A stretch of DNA of 40,016 nucleotides from Sulfurovum sp. (GTDB taxonomy: Bacteria > Campylobacterota > Campylobacteria > Campylobacterales > Sulfurovaceae), in contig JADGDL010000016.1 of assembly GCA_016744875.1 (NCBI GenBank), positions 1-40,016 on the forward strand. Direction: 5' to 3'. Position numbers and translations under genes: made by a program. Under the pieces are notes generated by a model. The model was not told where the DNA came from, ran no database searches, and was given only the letters and a program-made list of their open reading frames with translations. This document shows, one piece after another, positions 1-8,260 of the stretch (the stretch's first letter is position 1; each line of letters opens with the position of its first letter).

Positions 1-173
1 TAGCACCGAACTCCTTTCTTGTCAAGGGTTTTTTAAGAAATGTGCGAAATTTAACGAAATTTGTTCTTTACTTACATTATAATATTAAATTTACACAACT
101 TATTATCATTTAAGTAATCTTTTTTAGATAGTTGCTTATAATTACTCTAACTTATATACTATGAAGGAATATC

Positions 174-350
174 ATGCGTTACTTATTTTTATTTTTTACA
201 TTATTTCTCTTATCTGCCTGCATGACTACCCCCGAAGTATCAAATTCAGCTGAGAAAGAGAGTATTTACACAATACAGGAAAATAAAACCAATGCTGAAC
301 AGGCAAAAGATGAATACAAAAGGCTGCAGGCACAGCGAGATAAAGAGTAA
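174..350 (+). CDS. small lipoprotein, 58 aa
   Basis: A short gene with the start of a bacterial lipoprotein: a hydrophobic leader of about 13 residues followed by the lipobox LSAC, so Cys16 would be lipidated and the mature 43-residue peptide tethered to a membrane. The mature part is hydrophilic and helical (Glu/Lys/Gln/Ala rich), with no recognisable domain. A good ribosome site (AAGGAAT) lies just upstream of the ATG. The next gene starts 75 bp downstream on the same strand, but a possible promoter lies between them. Function unknown; the lipoprotein call rests on the signal sequence alone. Confidence 0.7.
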   Translation: MRYLFLFFTLFLLSACMTTPEVSNSAEKESIYTIQENKTNAEQAKDEYKRLQAQRDKE

Positions 351-424
351 AAGAATAGATTAACCTTAGATTAATCTCTCTGCACTATACTTTGAAATTA
401 TATTAACAATAATAAAGGAATATT

Positions 425-1111
425 ATGGCTTTATACGATAGAGACTACAGTTCAGCAGAAGCTGGATATGTTCAGGAAGGTGCTTCAGTTAGTTTTATGA
501 AGAAAACCTATCAACTTTTAGCAGCGAGTATGATCGCTGCTGCGGCAGGTGCTTATGTAACCATGCCTTATGCAGAAATAGTAATGCAGTACAAATGGAT
601 CATCTTTGGCGCAGAGTTACTCATTCTCTTTTTTGGTCTAAGTATGTCAAGAGGGAAACCTGGACTTAATCTTGCAATGCTTTTTACGTTTACATTCTTA
701 ACAGGGGTATCATTAGTTCCTCTATTGGCTTCATTTATAGGTATGGGTCAAGGGGCTATGATAGGTAATGCTTTTTTAATGACCTCTGTACTTTTTGGTG
801 CATTGAGTCTTTTTGCTATAAACAGTAAATCAGATTATTCAAGCTGGGGAAAACCACTTTTCATTACGTTGATCGTAGTGATCATTGCTTCTTTGGTAAA
901 TTACTTCTTGCTTCAAAGTCCAATGATGCACATCATCATTACAGCAGGTATTTTACTCTTGTTTTCGATCTTTACGATCTATGATACTCAAAATATTGCA
1001 AATGGTGCATATGACTCGCCTGTAGATGCAGCAGTATCTTTATACATTAACTTTTTAAATATCTTTACAGCTCTATTGCAGCTTCTTGGGATATTTGGTG
1101 GTGATGACTAG
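425..1111 (+). CDS. Bax inhibitor-1 / YccA family membrane protein
   Basis: Integral inner-membrane protein of 228 residues, the usual size for the BI-1/YccA/YbhL family (UPF0005). A hydrophilic N-terminus of about 25 residues (MALYDRDYSS...) is followed by roughly seven hydrophobic segments. The signature near the end reads FTIYDTQNI, which matches the conserved TYDTQ-like motif of the family before the last membrane segment. Relatives modulate FtsH protease or leak ions such as Ca2+; which applies here cannot be told. The ATG has AAAGGAA upstream. A 10-bp palindrome (AGATTAATCT, 368-377) and a TATACT box precede the gene, so it probably has its own promoter. Confidence 0.88.
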   Translation: MALYDRDYSSAEAGYVQEGASVSFMKKTYQLLAASMIAAAAGAYVTMPYAEIVMQYKWIIFGAELLILFFGLSMSRGKPGLNLAMLFTFTFLTGVSLVPLLASFIGMGQGAMIGNAFLMTSVLFGALSLFAINSKSDYSSWGKPLFITLIVVIIASLVNYFLLQSPMMHIIITAGILLLFSIFTIYDTQNIANGAYDSPVDAAVSLYINFLNIFTALLQLLGIFGGDD

Positions 1112-1218
1112 TCTTTAGTCCTCAGAGGAGATTGAGCATCTTAATAGATGCCAATCCTAACGAACGGACAAACGACATACTAATCATCAAATGTATCAAC
1201 CGATATATCTTTGATGAT
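1106..1218. other. cluster of short inverted repeats between convergent genes
   Basis: The 186-bp gap between the BI-1 gene and bioC contains several hairpins: GACTA/TAGTC directly at the BI-1 stop (1106-1120), TTG-GCATC/GATGC-CAA with one bulged base (1132-1154), and ATCATCAAA/TTTGATGAT (1183-1191 with 1210-1218). The first could end transcription of the BI-1 gene, but no long T-run follows. No open frame of note was seen. Confidence 0.4.
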
Positions 1219-1297
1219 GATTCTCTCAAATAATTACGACACATCCACCCTACTTATACCAAAACCGTTGATACTCTAGAGATATAGAAAGTCTTGC

Positions 1298-2026
1298 TTA
1301 AGTATTTTTTCTAGAAGTACCTTGCATAAATAAAACTTCAAATTCCAAATATTTTAAGGGATAATTTTGCATTAGATATTTTGTCTGTTTATAAGAGAGT
1401 TGTTTCTCCCCTCCGCTTACACCAGACTTTTTAATGTACTGAAACATTTCACGTACATTTTCAAAATCAAGTCTATAGAGCCTAGTCTGAAACGAAGCAT
1501 TATAATAACTTTCCAGTACTTCCTGGAGCTTTTGTTGCGTATAAATAGGAGAATCAATCTTGGCCATCTGATGCAGGGTTTTAAAGGTCCCTGATGTGAA
1601 TATCGCAAAATATGCATTCTCACATTTTTTGGAGAGCTGATTTATTGTGAAATCAAGATCTTTACTCCACTGTAATGCAGAAGAAGAGAGTACAATACTT
1701 TTTGGATCTGCATGAAAGAGACTATAGGTTTCAGGTATATTGAAATCTGCTTGAAGTTTCACTATATTTTGTGCAGAAGGATGCAATTCCAACATCTCAG
1801 CTGAAGAATCTAAAGCAATGTATTCTTTAAAGTGATGTCCACAGCGTTCAATATTTTTATAGACTTCTCCACTTCCACAGCCTATATCTACAATCGAAGT
1901 ATATTCACCGATAGGCAGTTGTTCTACCAAAGCTTTTGCAACCTCTGCCTGGATCATATTATAATGATCGTACTGGTGTGCAAAACGAGAAAACTCTTTA
2001 ACTGCTTTTGATTCTTTCTTCTGCAC
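1298..2026 (-). CDS. bioC: BioC-like malonyl-ACP O-methyltransferase
   Basis: Class I SAM-dependent methyltransferase of 242 residues. Motif I is DIGCGSGE at residues 47-54, and SSSALQW at about 114-120 resembles the SNLALQW-type signature of BioC. The later YIKKSGVSGG stretch matches the position of the BioC loop that binds the acyl-carrier substrate. BioC methylates malonyl-ACP to prime pimelate synthesis for biotin. The start is GTG with AAGGA about 9 bp upstream; the next in-frame Met lies within the first helix. It diverges from secG through a shared palindromic promoter. No other biotin gene is present, so a different small-molecule methyltransferase remains possible. Confidence 0.7.
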   Translation of the reverse strand: MQKKESKAVKEFSRFAHQYDHYNMIQAEVAKALVEQLPIGEYTSIVDIGCGSGEVYKNIERCGHHFKEYIALDSSAEMLELHPSAQNIVKLQADFNIPETYSLFHADPKSIVLSSSALQWSKDLDFTINQLSKKCENAYFAIFTSGTFKTLHQMAKIDSPIYTQQKLQEVLESYYNASFQTRLYRLDFENVREMFQYIKKSGVSGGEKQLSYKQTKYLMQNYPLKYLEFEVLFMQGTSRKNT

Positions 2027-2068
2027 TAGATATTGTCCTTATTTCTCTTCATCGCTGTTTCAAACTTT

Positions 2069-2099
2069 TTTGGGTATAATCGCCGAAATTATACCCAAA
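2069..2099. promoter_or_regulatory. palindromic divergent promoter of bioC and secG
   Basis: A perfect 12-bp inverted repeat (TTTGGGTATAAT, 7-bp spacer, then its complement) places an extended -10 box GGGTATAAT on both strands. The plus-strand box is 56 bp before the secG start and the minus-strand box is about 62 bp before the bioC start. This is the expected promoter form in Campylobacterota. Confidence 0.65.
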
Positions 2100-2135
2100 T
2101 TTCGTTTGGGGTATTCAAAGTAAAAAGAGGCATAG

Positions 2136-2474
2136 ATGACATCAACACTTTTAATCGTACAAATCGTACTCGCTATAGCAATTACCATCGCAGTACTTCT
2201 GCAGAAAAGTTCAAGCATTGGTCTTGGCGCATACAGTGGAAGCAATGAATCTGTTTTTGGTGCAAAGGGGCCAACAGGTTTTCTTGCGAAACTTACTTTT
2301 GCGCTTGCGTTTGCTTTTATTGTAAACACTTTAGTCATAGGGTATATGTACACTTCAGAAAACTCAGCATCTGTTGCTGACACTATAGTCCCTGAGAATA
2401 ATGCTGCAGTCCCAGCTATACCTGCGACTGAAAAGACAACACCTGCAGCACCGGCTGCACCAAGTGTTAACTAA
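2136..2474 (+). CDS. secG: preprotein translocase subunit SecG
   Basis: Small inner-membrane subunit of the SecYEG translocon, 112 residues. It has two membrane segments (about 3-20 and 50-70) joined by the conserved loop SSSIGLGAYSGSNESVFGAKGP, of which GL-G...G-FG is the family signature; the C-terminus is Ala/Pro rich. SecG aids SecA-driven protein export. The start has AAAGAGG upstream. It is the first gene before frr and pyrE, but a hairpin directly after its stop suggests at least partial termination. Confidence 0.93.
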   Translation: MTSTLLIVQIVLAIAITIAVLLQKSSSIGLGAYSGSNESVFGAKGPTGFLAKLTFALAFAFIVNTLVIGYMYTSENSASVADTIVPENNAAVPAIPATEKTTPAAPAAPSVN

Positions 2475-2507
2475 AGTAAAAGAGTTTTCTCTTTTACTTA
2501 TTTCTCT
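2474..2507 (+). terminator. terminator after secG
   Basis: An 11-bp perfect stem (AAGTAAAAGAG with CTCTTTTACTT) and a TTTT loop begin at the last base of the secG stop codon. It is followed by a pyrimidine-rich run (ATTTCTCTCTTCTCC) rather than a pure T-run. Confidence 0.6.
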
Positions 2508-2593
2508 CTTCTCCCCACCCTTTCCAATAAACACTCTAACTACATAACAAGGTAAAAAAGGGTAAAATCTCCTAATTAATTAAGGAGTACCTT

Positions 2594-3151
2594 ATGGTAA
2601 ATGAAATTTTTGAACAGACACAAGAAAGCATGGAAAAGAGTATTGACGCTCTCAAAAGAGACTTTGCAAGCTTAAGAACCGGAAAAGTAACTACAGGGAT
2701 CATCGATAATATCAAAGTAGATTATTATGGTACCATGACTGCATTGAACCAAGTAGGAAACGTTATCGCTACAGATGCCACGACTATCAGTATCACACCA
2801 TGGGAAAAGAACCTCTTACCTGTGATCGAAAAAGCGATACAGGAAGCAAACATCGGAGTAAACCCAAACAATGATGGTGACTTCATCAAACTCTTTTTCC
2901 CGCCAATGACCGCAGAACAGAGACAAGAGATCGTGAAACAAGCTAAGGGTATGGTTGAACATGCAAAAGTATCTATCAGAAATGTAAGAAAAGATGGGAA
3001 CGACCAAGTCAAAAAACTTGAAAAAGATAAAGAGATAGGTGAAGATGAATCTAAAAAAGCCCAGGATCAGATACAAAAGATCACTGATGAGCATACAACA
3101 AAAGTAGATGAATCTTTCAAAAACAAAGAAGCAGATATCCTTAAGGTATAA
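2594..3151 (+). CDS. frr: ribosome recycling factor
   Basis: Cytoplasmic RRF, 185 residues, the standard length. With EF-G it splits post-termination ribosomes. The conserved domain I helix (MEKSIDALKRDFASLRTGKV) and the hinge region around VDYYGTMTALNQVGN are clear, as are the IRNVRKDGND and DESKKAQDQIQKITD stretches of the long C-terminal helix. The ATG follows AAGGAGTACCTT, a strong ribosome site. A GGGTAAAAT box at about 2560 may be its promoter. pyrE begins 3 bp after the stop, so the two are co-transcribed. Confidence 0.97.
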   Translation: MVNEIFEQTQESMEKSIDALKRDFASLRTGKVTTGIIDNIKVDYYGTMTALNQVGNVIATDATTISITPWEKNLLPVIEKAIQEANIGVNPNNDGDFIKLFFPPMTAEQRQEIVKQAKGMVEHAKVSIRNVRKDGNDQVKKLEKDKEIGEDESKKAQDQIQKITDEHTTKVDESFKNKEADILKV

Positions 3152-3154
3152 GAT

Positions 3155-3763
3155 ATGAATGTAGAACAAGTTTATAAAGATGCCAATGCACTACTAGACG
3201 GACATTTCCTTTTAGCAAGCGGTAACCATTCACGTCGCTATCTTCAAAGTGCCAAAGTACTTGAGCACCCTAAAAAAGCTTCACTTCTCACAGACGCTCT
3301 TGCGAAGATGATAAGAGAGGCCGGTGTTGAAGTAGATACTGTTTGTGCTCCTGCACTTGGTGGCGTACTTGCCGGTTATGAACTTGCTCGTTCTTTGGAT
3401 GTGCGTTCTATCTTTGTAGAGAAGAAAGAAGGCGGTATGGAATTACGACGTGGATTTGAAGTGTCCAAAGGTGAAAAGATCATTATTTGTGAAGACATTA
3501 TCACCACAGGCGGTTCAGCATTGAAGGCGGCTCAAGCTATAGAAGCTTTAGGCGCTGAAGTCGTTGCCTTTGCATCACTAGCTAACAGAGGTTTTTGTAA
3601 GCGTGTAGGCGGTAATGATACTGCCAAAGAGCAATGTGCCTTACCAGAGGGAACTCCACTTTTCGCACTGGATGACTTCACCTTTGAAATGTATGCACCA
3701 GAGGATTGTCCTATGTGTAAAGAGGGAAACTCTGAAGCGATCAAACCAGGGAGTAAAGGTTAA
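3155..3763 (+). CDS. pyrE: orotate phosphoribosyltransferase
   Basis: Catalyses orotate + PRPP to OMP in pyrimidine synthesis. It has 202 residues, typical of the family. The PRPP-binding motif IIICEDIITTGGSA is at about residues 109-122, and the flexible loop containing VEKKEGG is just before it. The Cys-rich C-terminus (ECP/CPMCKEGN) resembles other epsilonproteobacterial PyrE proteins. The gene starts 3 bp after frr, with AAGGTATAAGAT upstream. Its stop codon lies inside a terminator hairpin. Confidence 0.96.
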   Translation: MNVEQVYKDANALLDGHFLLASGNHSRRYLQSAKVLEHPKKASLLTDALAKMIREAGVEVDTVCAPALGGVLAGYELARSLDVRSIFVEKKEGGMELRRGFEVSKGEKIIICEDIITTGGSALKAAQAIEALGAEVVAFASLANRGFCKRVGGNDTAKEQCALPEGTPLFALDDFTFEMYAPEDCPMCKEGNSEAIKPGSKG

Positions 3764-3780
3764 AGAAACCTTTTCTCTCT
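3755..3780. terminator. terminator between convergent pyrE and the HerA-like gene
   Basis: AAAGGTT and AACCTTT form a 7-bp stem with a 5-base loop; the left arm contains the start of the pyrE TAA stop. It is followed by TCTCTC. It could serve both convergent genes. Confidence 0.5.
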
Positions 3781-6106
3781 AAACTCTCCATACTACAGCA
3801 CACAGCACTACATCTATATCTGTCTTTCTTGGCTTGATACTGAAACTTTCTATTTCATAATTCTCAATATTATATTTTTCACTTAATGCATCGATCTTAT
3901 CTTCAAGTTCATACTCTAATGCCTCAATGTCTGCTTCCACTTCAAGCATACGTTCTTCTGCTCTAGAGATGTCTCCACGCTCTTTAAGTACTTTTTTTCC
4001 TTTACTCAAGGCCCTTCCTATCTTTGTAGGTGTAGGTTTTCCAAAGAGTGCCCCAAGTACAGCGATACCCGTATCGATCATAGATGATGTAGAATCTGAT
4101 GACTCTTTTTCAACACGCTCTTTTGCACGCTGCAAACGGGTTGTGAGTGTTTTTTCTTTTTTAGCATAACGCTCTTGAAGCTTTTCAATTTCTATTTCTT
4201 TTTTCTCCGTCAAGCTATCCTGTACTGTGACCATAAAATCTGATTGGGCTTCTCCTACTTTTGATTCAAGCTTCAGAGATACACAACGAAACAGTACTAA
4301 CTCTTTTGTACGGTAGAGTGTCTCTTTCAATTCCCTGATTGATTTTTTTAATGCTCTGTCTTCAAGTATCACCTCTGGTAAAGCAGTAAATTTAGCCTCT
4401 TTAGGTGCACTGTGCATATATCTGGAGAAGTCTTCGCTTTCTTGATCCGCATTTCCCCAATCTATAAGCCTTTGCTTACTCTCTAAGGGTAGCGATAGGA
4501 TATATTCTTCTTCCTCATCAATACCTCTTCTAGCCTGGTAGAAATGGACTTTTACTTTTGCTCCTAAAGTAGCTCTGTAACTGTTTTCTTCGCTGACATC
4601 CATTTCATAATACTGAGGGATAGAGTCATCAATATTTTGATAATTCTCAAAACGCATGCCCTTTACTTCCACAATCTCTTTCGCCTTAGCATTTTTCTGT
4701 GCCTCTTTTTTAGCTTGCATCAAAGTGCTGATCTCAGCTTTTTTCAGCGGACCCTTCAGATAAGACAAAACCCAACGTGTACTGAAGAGCCTGATGTCAT
4801 CCAAATGTGCACTTTTTAGAAAGAATGTACGTTTCTGAAGGTTTGCAAGCATCGTTTTGATCTCATTTTTATCAAAAGAGGAACCAACCTTGCCTCCAAG
4901 CCCATCTAACACTTTCTCTATATCCTGTGTAGTCTGTAACCTCCCAATGAACCATGTACCGATATTTGAAAGTCCTTTGTAATCCAAGTCCACAGGATTT
5001 TGTGTAGAAAGGACTACTCCAAGTCCAAATGCACGTGCCTGTTTCAGGAGTATAAGCATAGGCTCTTTACTAGGTGGATTTTTAGTAGGCGGGAAAAAGC
5101 CAAAGATCTCATCCATGTAAAGTAATGCTTTGAGGGCAGAAGTACCACTTTGTCTACGCATCCATGCGATATATTTGTTAAGTAGAAGCGTAACAAAAAA
5201 CATACGTTCTTCATCATTTAAATGAGAAATAGAGAAAATAGCTATTTTTGCTTTTCCTTCTTCGTCATACAGTAATTTTTGAATGTCGAGATTATCACCC
5301 TCAAGCCATTGAGAAAAGTTTGGTGAAGCCAATAGACCATTGAACTTTGTTGCCAAAATAAAACGTTTCTCTTTAGGATAAAAATCTTCCAAGGGAAGTA
5401 CCCCTATTTTATCAAAAGAAGGTGTAATGATTTTTCCTATGATTGTAGCAATGTTAAGAGGCTCTTTTGCAATCCAGGCTTTTGAAACGATTTGAGCTAA
5501 AAGTATATACTCTTTTGACTCTAGAGGATCTCCATTAATACCGATGAAAGAGAGAAGACTGCTCACGGTACTTTTAAGATAAGAAGAAAAGGTATCACTG
5601 TCATTCATCACCTCAGAGGGAGGAACATCCAATGAGGACATGACATTAATGGCTACACCTGCTGAAGAACCCGGTGTATAAATCGTTTTATCTACTTTAT
5701 GAAACTTCTCAACACGGGTACTGTCTTGTCCCCAATTCTCCAATCCTTCTTTCCATACCGTTGCGATCTTACTGGCATAGTCCATAGATTCTTCATTTTT
5801 AGCATTCGCTTCATCTCGTACCCAAGGTTCAAATGTTTTTGAAGAAAATGACGGGTCACTAAGGCAGAGATTTCCCATATCCCCTTTTGGATCTATAATT
5901 ATAGAAGGGATGTTATCTAAAGCTGCTTCTTCCATAATACCAACACCAAGACCTGTTTTACCAGAACCTGTCATCCCTATAATGGCTGCATGAGTGGTGA
6001 AGTTTTTATTTTTAAGCAGGGTAAGCGCTTCTGAAGGCTCCATACTCTTTTTATCAACATCTTTACCTAGATAAAAGAGCCCTAATTTCTCATATGTTTC
6101 ATTCAT
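3779..6106 (-). CDS. HerA/DUF87-type P-loop ATPase, last gene of the T2SS operon
   Basis: A 775-residue cytoplasmic ATPase of the HerA-FtsK group. The P-loop GMTGSGKTG is at residues 44-52, IIIDPKGD (Walker B-like) follows at about 72-79, and LLYMDEIFGFFPP is a second acidic motif at about 335. The STQNPVDLDYKG stretch is typical of DUF853/HerA-like proteins. The last 200 residues are rich in Glu/Lys coiled coil. Relatives pump or translocate DNA; a role in protein secretion is not established. It starts 10 bp after the J-like pseudopilin with GGAG at a good distance, so it is very probably in the same operon. Why a HerA-like motor sits there is unclear. Confidence 0.82.
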   Translation of the reverse strand: MNETYEKLGLFYLGKDVDKKSMEPSEALTLLKNKNFTTHAAIIGMTGSGKTGLGVGIMEEAALDNIPSIIIDPKGDMGNLCLSDPSFSSKTFEPWVRDEANAKNEESMDYASKIATVWKEGLENWGQDSTRVEKFHKVDKTIYTPGSSAGVAINVMSSLDVPPSEVMNDSDTFSSYLKSTVSSLLSFIGINGDPLESKEYILLAQIVSKAWIAKEPLNIATIIGKIITPSFDKIGVLPLEDFYPKEKRFILATKFNGLLASPNFSQWLEGDNLDIQKLLYDEEGKAKIAIFSISHLNDEERMFFVTLLLNKYIAWMRRQSGTSALKALLYMDEIFGFFPPTKNPPSKEPMLILLKQARAFGLGVVLSTQNPVDLDYKGLSNIGTWFIGRLQTTQDIEKVLDGLGGKVGSSFDKNEIKTMLANLQKRTFFLKSAHLDDIRLFSTRWVLSYLKGPLKKAEISTLMQAKKEAQKNAKAKEIVEVKGMRFENYQNIDDSIPQYYEMDVSEENSYRATLGAKVKVHFYQARRGIDEEEEYILSLPLESKQRLIDWGNADQESEDFSRYMHSAPKEAKFTALPEVILEDRALKKSIRELKETLYRTKELVLFRCVSLKLESKVGEAQSDFMVTVQDSLTEKKEIEIEKLQERYAKKEKTLTTRLQRAKERVEKESSDSTSSMIDTGIAVLGALFGKPTPTKIGRALSKGKKVLKERGDISRAEERMLEVEADIEALEYELEDKIDALSEKYNIENYEIESFSIKPRKTDIDVVLCAVVWRV

Positions 6107-6116
6107 TCGCTTCTCC

Positions 6117-6743
6117 TTAATATGTCGTTATCATACCTGTTGGCGTTGTAACCGGGTCAGTAGTTGTATTCGTTGCTTTCTCCGGTGTTATGGGGTCACT
6201 ATTACTATTCTTTGTACTGTTTGCATCTTTTTTTCGAGGCTCAGGTGTACTAATACCTTGAAGCATAAACTTTATAGCCTTTTTAGATTTCTCTTTCAAT
6301 ATAACCAATACTTTGTCTTTATTGTGATAAACATCAAAAAGCTCTACATTCTGCATCACAGAGTCTACTTCAACACGGTCTTCACTTTTTGTGGGTAAAG
6401 TATAGCCAATTCCTTCTACACGTACAAGACTATTTTGTTCTTTCAACACAACCCAACATACCTTTGCACGAGGTAGAGCATACAAAGTATTTGCAGTTGA
6501 CTCCATACACAGTCTTGTAAATTCATCTTTTGTGATCGTCATGTTCCCGTCAGAACTTAAGATATCTCGGTAAAGTACTTGGCTGGATTGTGTAACTTTT
6601 TTTGTTTTTTCCAATTGTTTGAAAAGATGCTGGTTGGAGTCTTGCAGAATATCGACTGAAGAAAAAAGTGCTACAAGAACAATACCCATCAAAGCTATAG
6701 ATATCAACACTTCCAAGAGGGTAAATGCTTTACGGTTTATCAT
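6117..6743 (-). CDS. GspJ-like minor pseudopilin with Thr/Asn-rich tail
   Basis: A 208-residue protein with a type IV prepilin leader: MINRKA followed by FTLLEVLISIALMGIV, with cleavage expected before Phe7 and the conserved Glu at +5. The remainder is a globular periplasmic domain. The size and leader fit GspJ best. The last 45 residues are rich in Thr, Asn, Pro and Lys with no fold, which is unusual for GspJ and could be a linker or glycosylated tail. It lies 2 bp downstream of gspE and 10 bp upstream of the ATPase gene, all in one operon. Confidence 0.75.
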   Translation of the reverse strand: MINRKAFTLLEVLISIALMGIVLVALFSSVDILQDSNQHLFKQLEKTKKVTQSSQVLYRDILSSDGNMTITKDEFTRLCMESTANTLYALPRAKVCWVVLKEQNSLVRVEGIGYTLPTKSEDRVEVDSVMQNVELFDVYHNKDKVLVILKEKSKKAIKFMLQGISTPEPRKKDANSTKNSNSDPITPEKATNTTTDPVTTPTGMITTY

Positions 6744-6745
6744 TT

Positions 6746-8260
6746 TTACCCGTCCATCAACCCAACACGGACAGCTTCTTCGTAAGATGTTCTTCCAGAG
6801 ATGAGCATCTCTTTGAGTTTATCTGAAATCGTTTTCATACCATTTTTTTTCATTGCATCTCTTACCTGATGGTCATTAAATCCATCTTTCATCATCTCTT
6901 TGACATGGTCATCCATGATAAAGAGTTCTCCAATCGCCTGTCTTCCATGATATCCGGTAAAGTCACATGCACTACAACCAACAGCCTTATAGTACATGTT
7001 CTCTTTAGATAGACCAAGGTCCTCTAAAGTGTCAACACCTAGTGTTGTCTCTTCCTTACAACTTTCACATAATTTACGTGTCAATCTCTGTGCCAATACC
7101 CCTAAAAGTGTGGAAGAGATCAAAAAGTTTTCTATCCCCATATCCATAAGACGGCTTAAAGAAGAAGTGGCATCATTGGTATGGAGCGTTGAAAGCAAAA
7201 GGTGTCCTGTAAGAGCGGACCGCAAAGCGATATCTGCTGTCTCGGAATCACGTATCTCTCCCACCATAATAATATCAGGGTCCTGTCTCAAGATAGAACG
7301 TAGCCCTGCGGCAAAGGTGAGGCCTACTTTTGCATTAACCTGTATCTGGGAAATGTTGTCAGCGTTGTATTCTATAGGATCTTCTACTGTGATGATATTT
7401 TTATCTGGTGTTGTTATATGCTGTATACATGCATGTAAGGTAGTTGATTTACCTGATCCTGTCGGACCGGTGACCAATATCATCCCGTGTGAATGGTTCA
7501 GAAGTTTATAAAGACTCTGTGTTACATCATCCTGAAAACCTAAAGATTGTAGTGTGGGGATATGGTCACCTTGTGCCAATATCCTCATCACAACCCTTTC
7601 GCCATGGTAGGTGGGAAGAATAGAAACCCTTACATCCAATGTTTTCCCAGAAATACTGATCTGTGTCCGTCCGTCCTGAGGAAGTCTTTTTTCAGAAATA
7701 TCGAGGTTCGAGATCACCTTAATACGATTGATCACCAAAGCGATAATGTTCTTTTCAAGATCTATATGTTTTTTTAGTGCTCCATCTATACGTAAACGTA
7801 CTTCACCTTTATGTTCTGCACTTTCTATGTGGATATCACTCGCACCTTTTTGGATCGATTGAAAGAACAATGAATTTACAAGTTTAATGATGGGTGCAGA
7901 TTCTTCACTTGAAAGGAGGTCTTGAGAGTTTCTAATAAATTCCAAAAGATCTGATTCTACTTCAAAGAGTTCATCTGATGTGGTGGACATTTCTTCAAAG
8001 TCAGAACCTGTCTGGATCTCTAAAAATTTATTTTTAAGCCTTTTAAAACTCTCTGTATCCACAATATTCACAGGATAATTTAAAGAGAGTTTAGAAAGGT
8101 GATTAAGTGCGTCTGCCAGTGTATTTTCTTCTACAATACATCTTTTTTCACCATCAATTTGAGAAAAGAGTAAAGCATGTTTCAGTGCCAGTTTATGATT
8201 GATCTCTTCTTCCCAAAGAGGTTCAAGATTTACATCTGTCAATCGAATAAACTGCATCAT
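6746..8260 (-). CDS. gspE: type II secretion ATPase GspE
   Basis: Cytoplasmic hexameric ATPase that powers pseudopilus assembly, 504 residues. Walker A GPTGSGKST is at about 262-270, followed by the Asp box (EDPIEY), the Walker B region DPDIIMVGEIRD and the His box (LLLSTLHTND). A C-terminal zinc module is intact: CESC ... CSAC. The N-terminal domain of about 150 residues is shorter and diverged. It overlaps the gspD stop by 4 bp (ATGA), so translation is coupled. PilB-type ATPases are the main alternative, but the neighbourhood is gspC/D/K. The partner platform protein GspF is not encoded next to it. Confidence 0.93.
   Translation of the reverse strand: MMQFIRLTDVNLEPLWEEEINHKLALKHALLFSQIDGEKRCIVEENTLADALNHLSKLSLNYPVNIVDTESFKRLKNKFLEIQTGSDFEEMSTTSDELFEVESDLLEFIRNSQDLLSSEESAPIIKLVNSLFFQSIQKGASDIHIESAEHKGEVRLRIDGALKKHIDLEKNIIALVINRIKVISNLDISEKRLPQDGRTQISISGKTLDVRVSILPTYHGERVVMRILAQGDHIPTLQSLGFQDDVTQSLYKLLNHSHGMILVTGPTGSGKSTTLHACIQHITTPDKNIITVEDPIEYNADNISQIQVNAKVGLTFAAGLRSILRQDPDIIMVGEIRDSETADIALRSALTGHLLLSTLHTNDATSSLSRLMDMGIENFLISSTLLGVLAQRLTRKLCESCKEETTLGVDTLEDLGLSKENMYYKAVGCSACDFTGYHGRQAIGELFIMDDHVKEMMKDGFNDHQVRDAMKKNGMKTISDKLKEMLISGRTSYEEAVRVGLMDG

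Noticed and set aside
1..173. Start of the window as a possible gene end or RNA
   Set aside because: Only a weak CCTT/AAGG hairpin with a T-run (12-36) and AT-rich DNA are visible; no gene could be supported.
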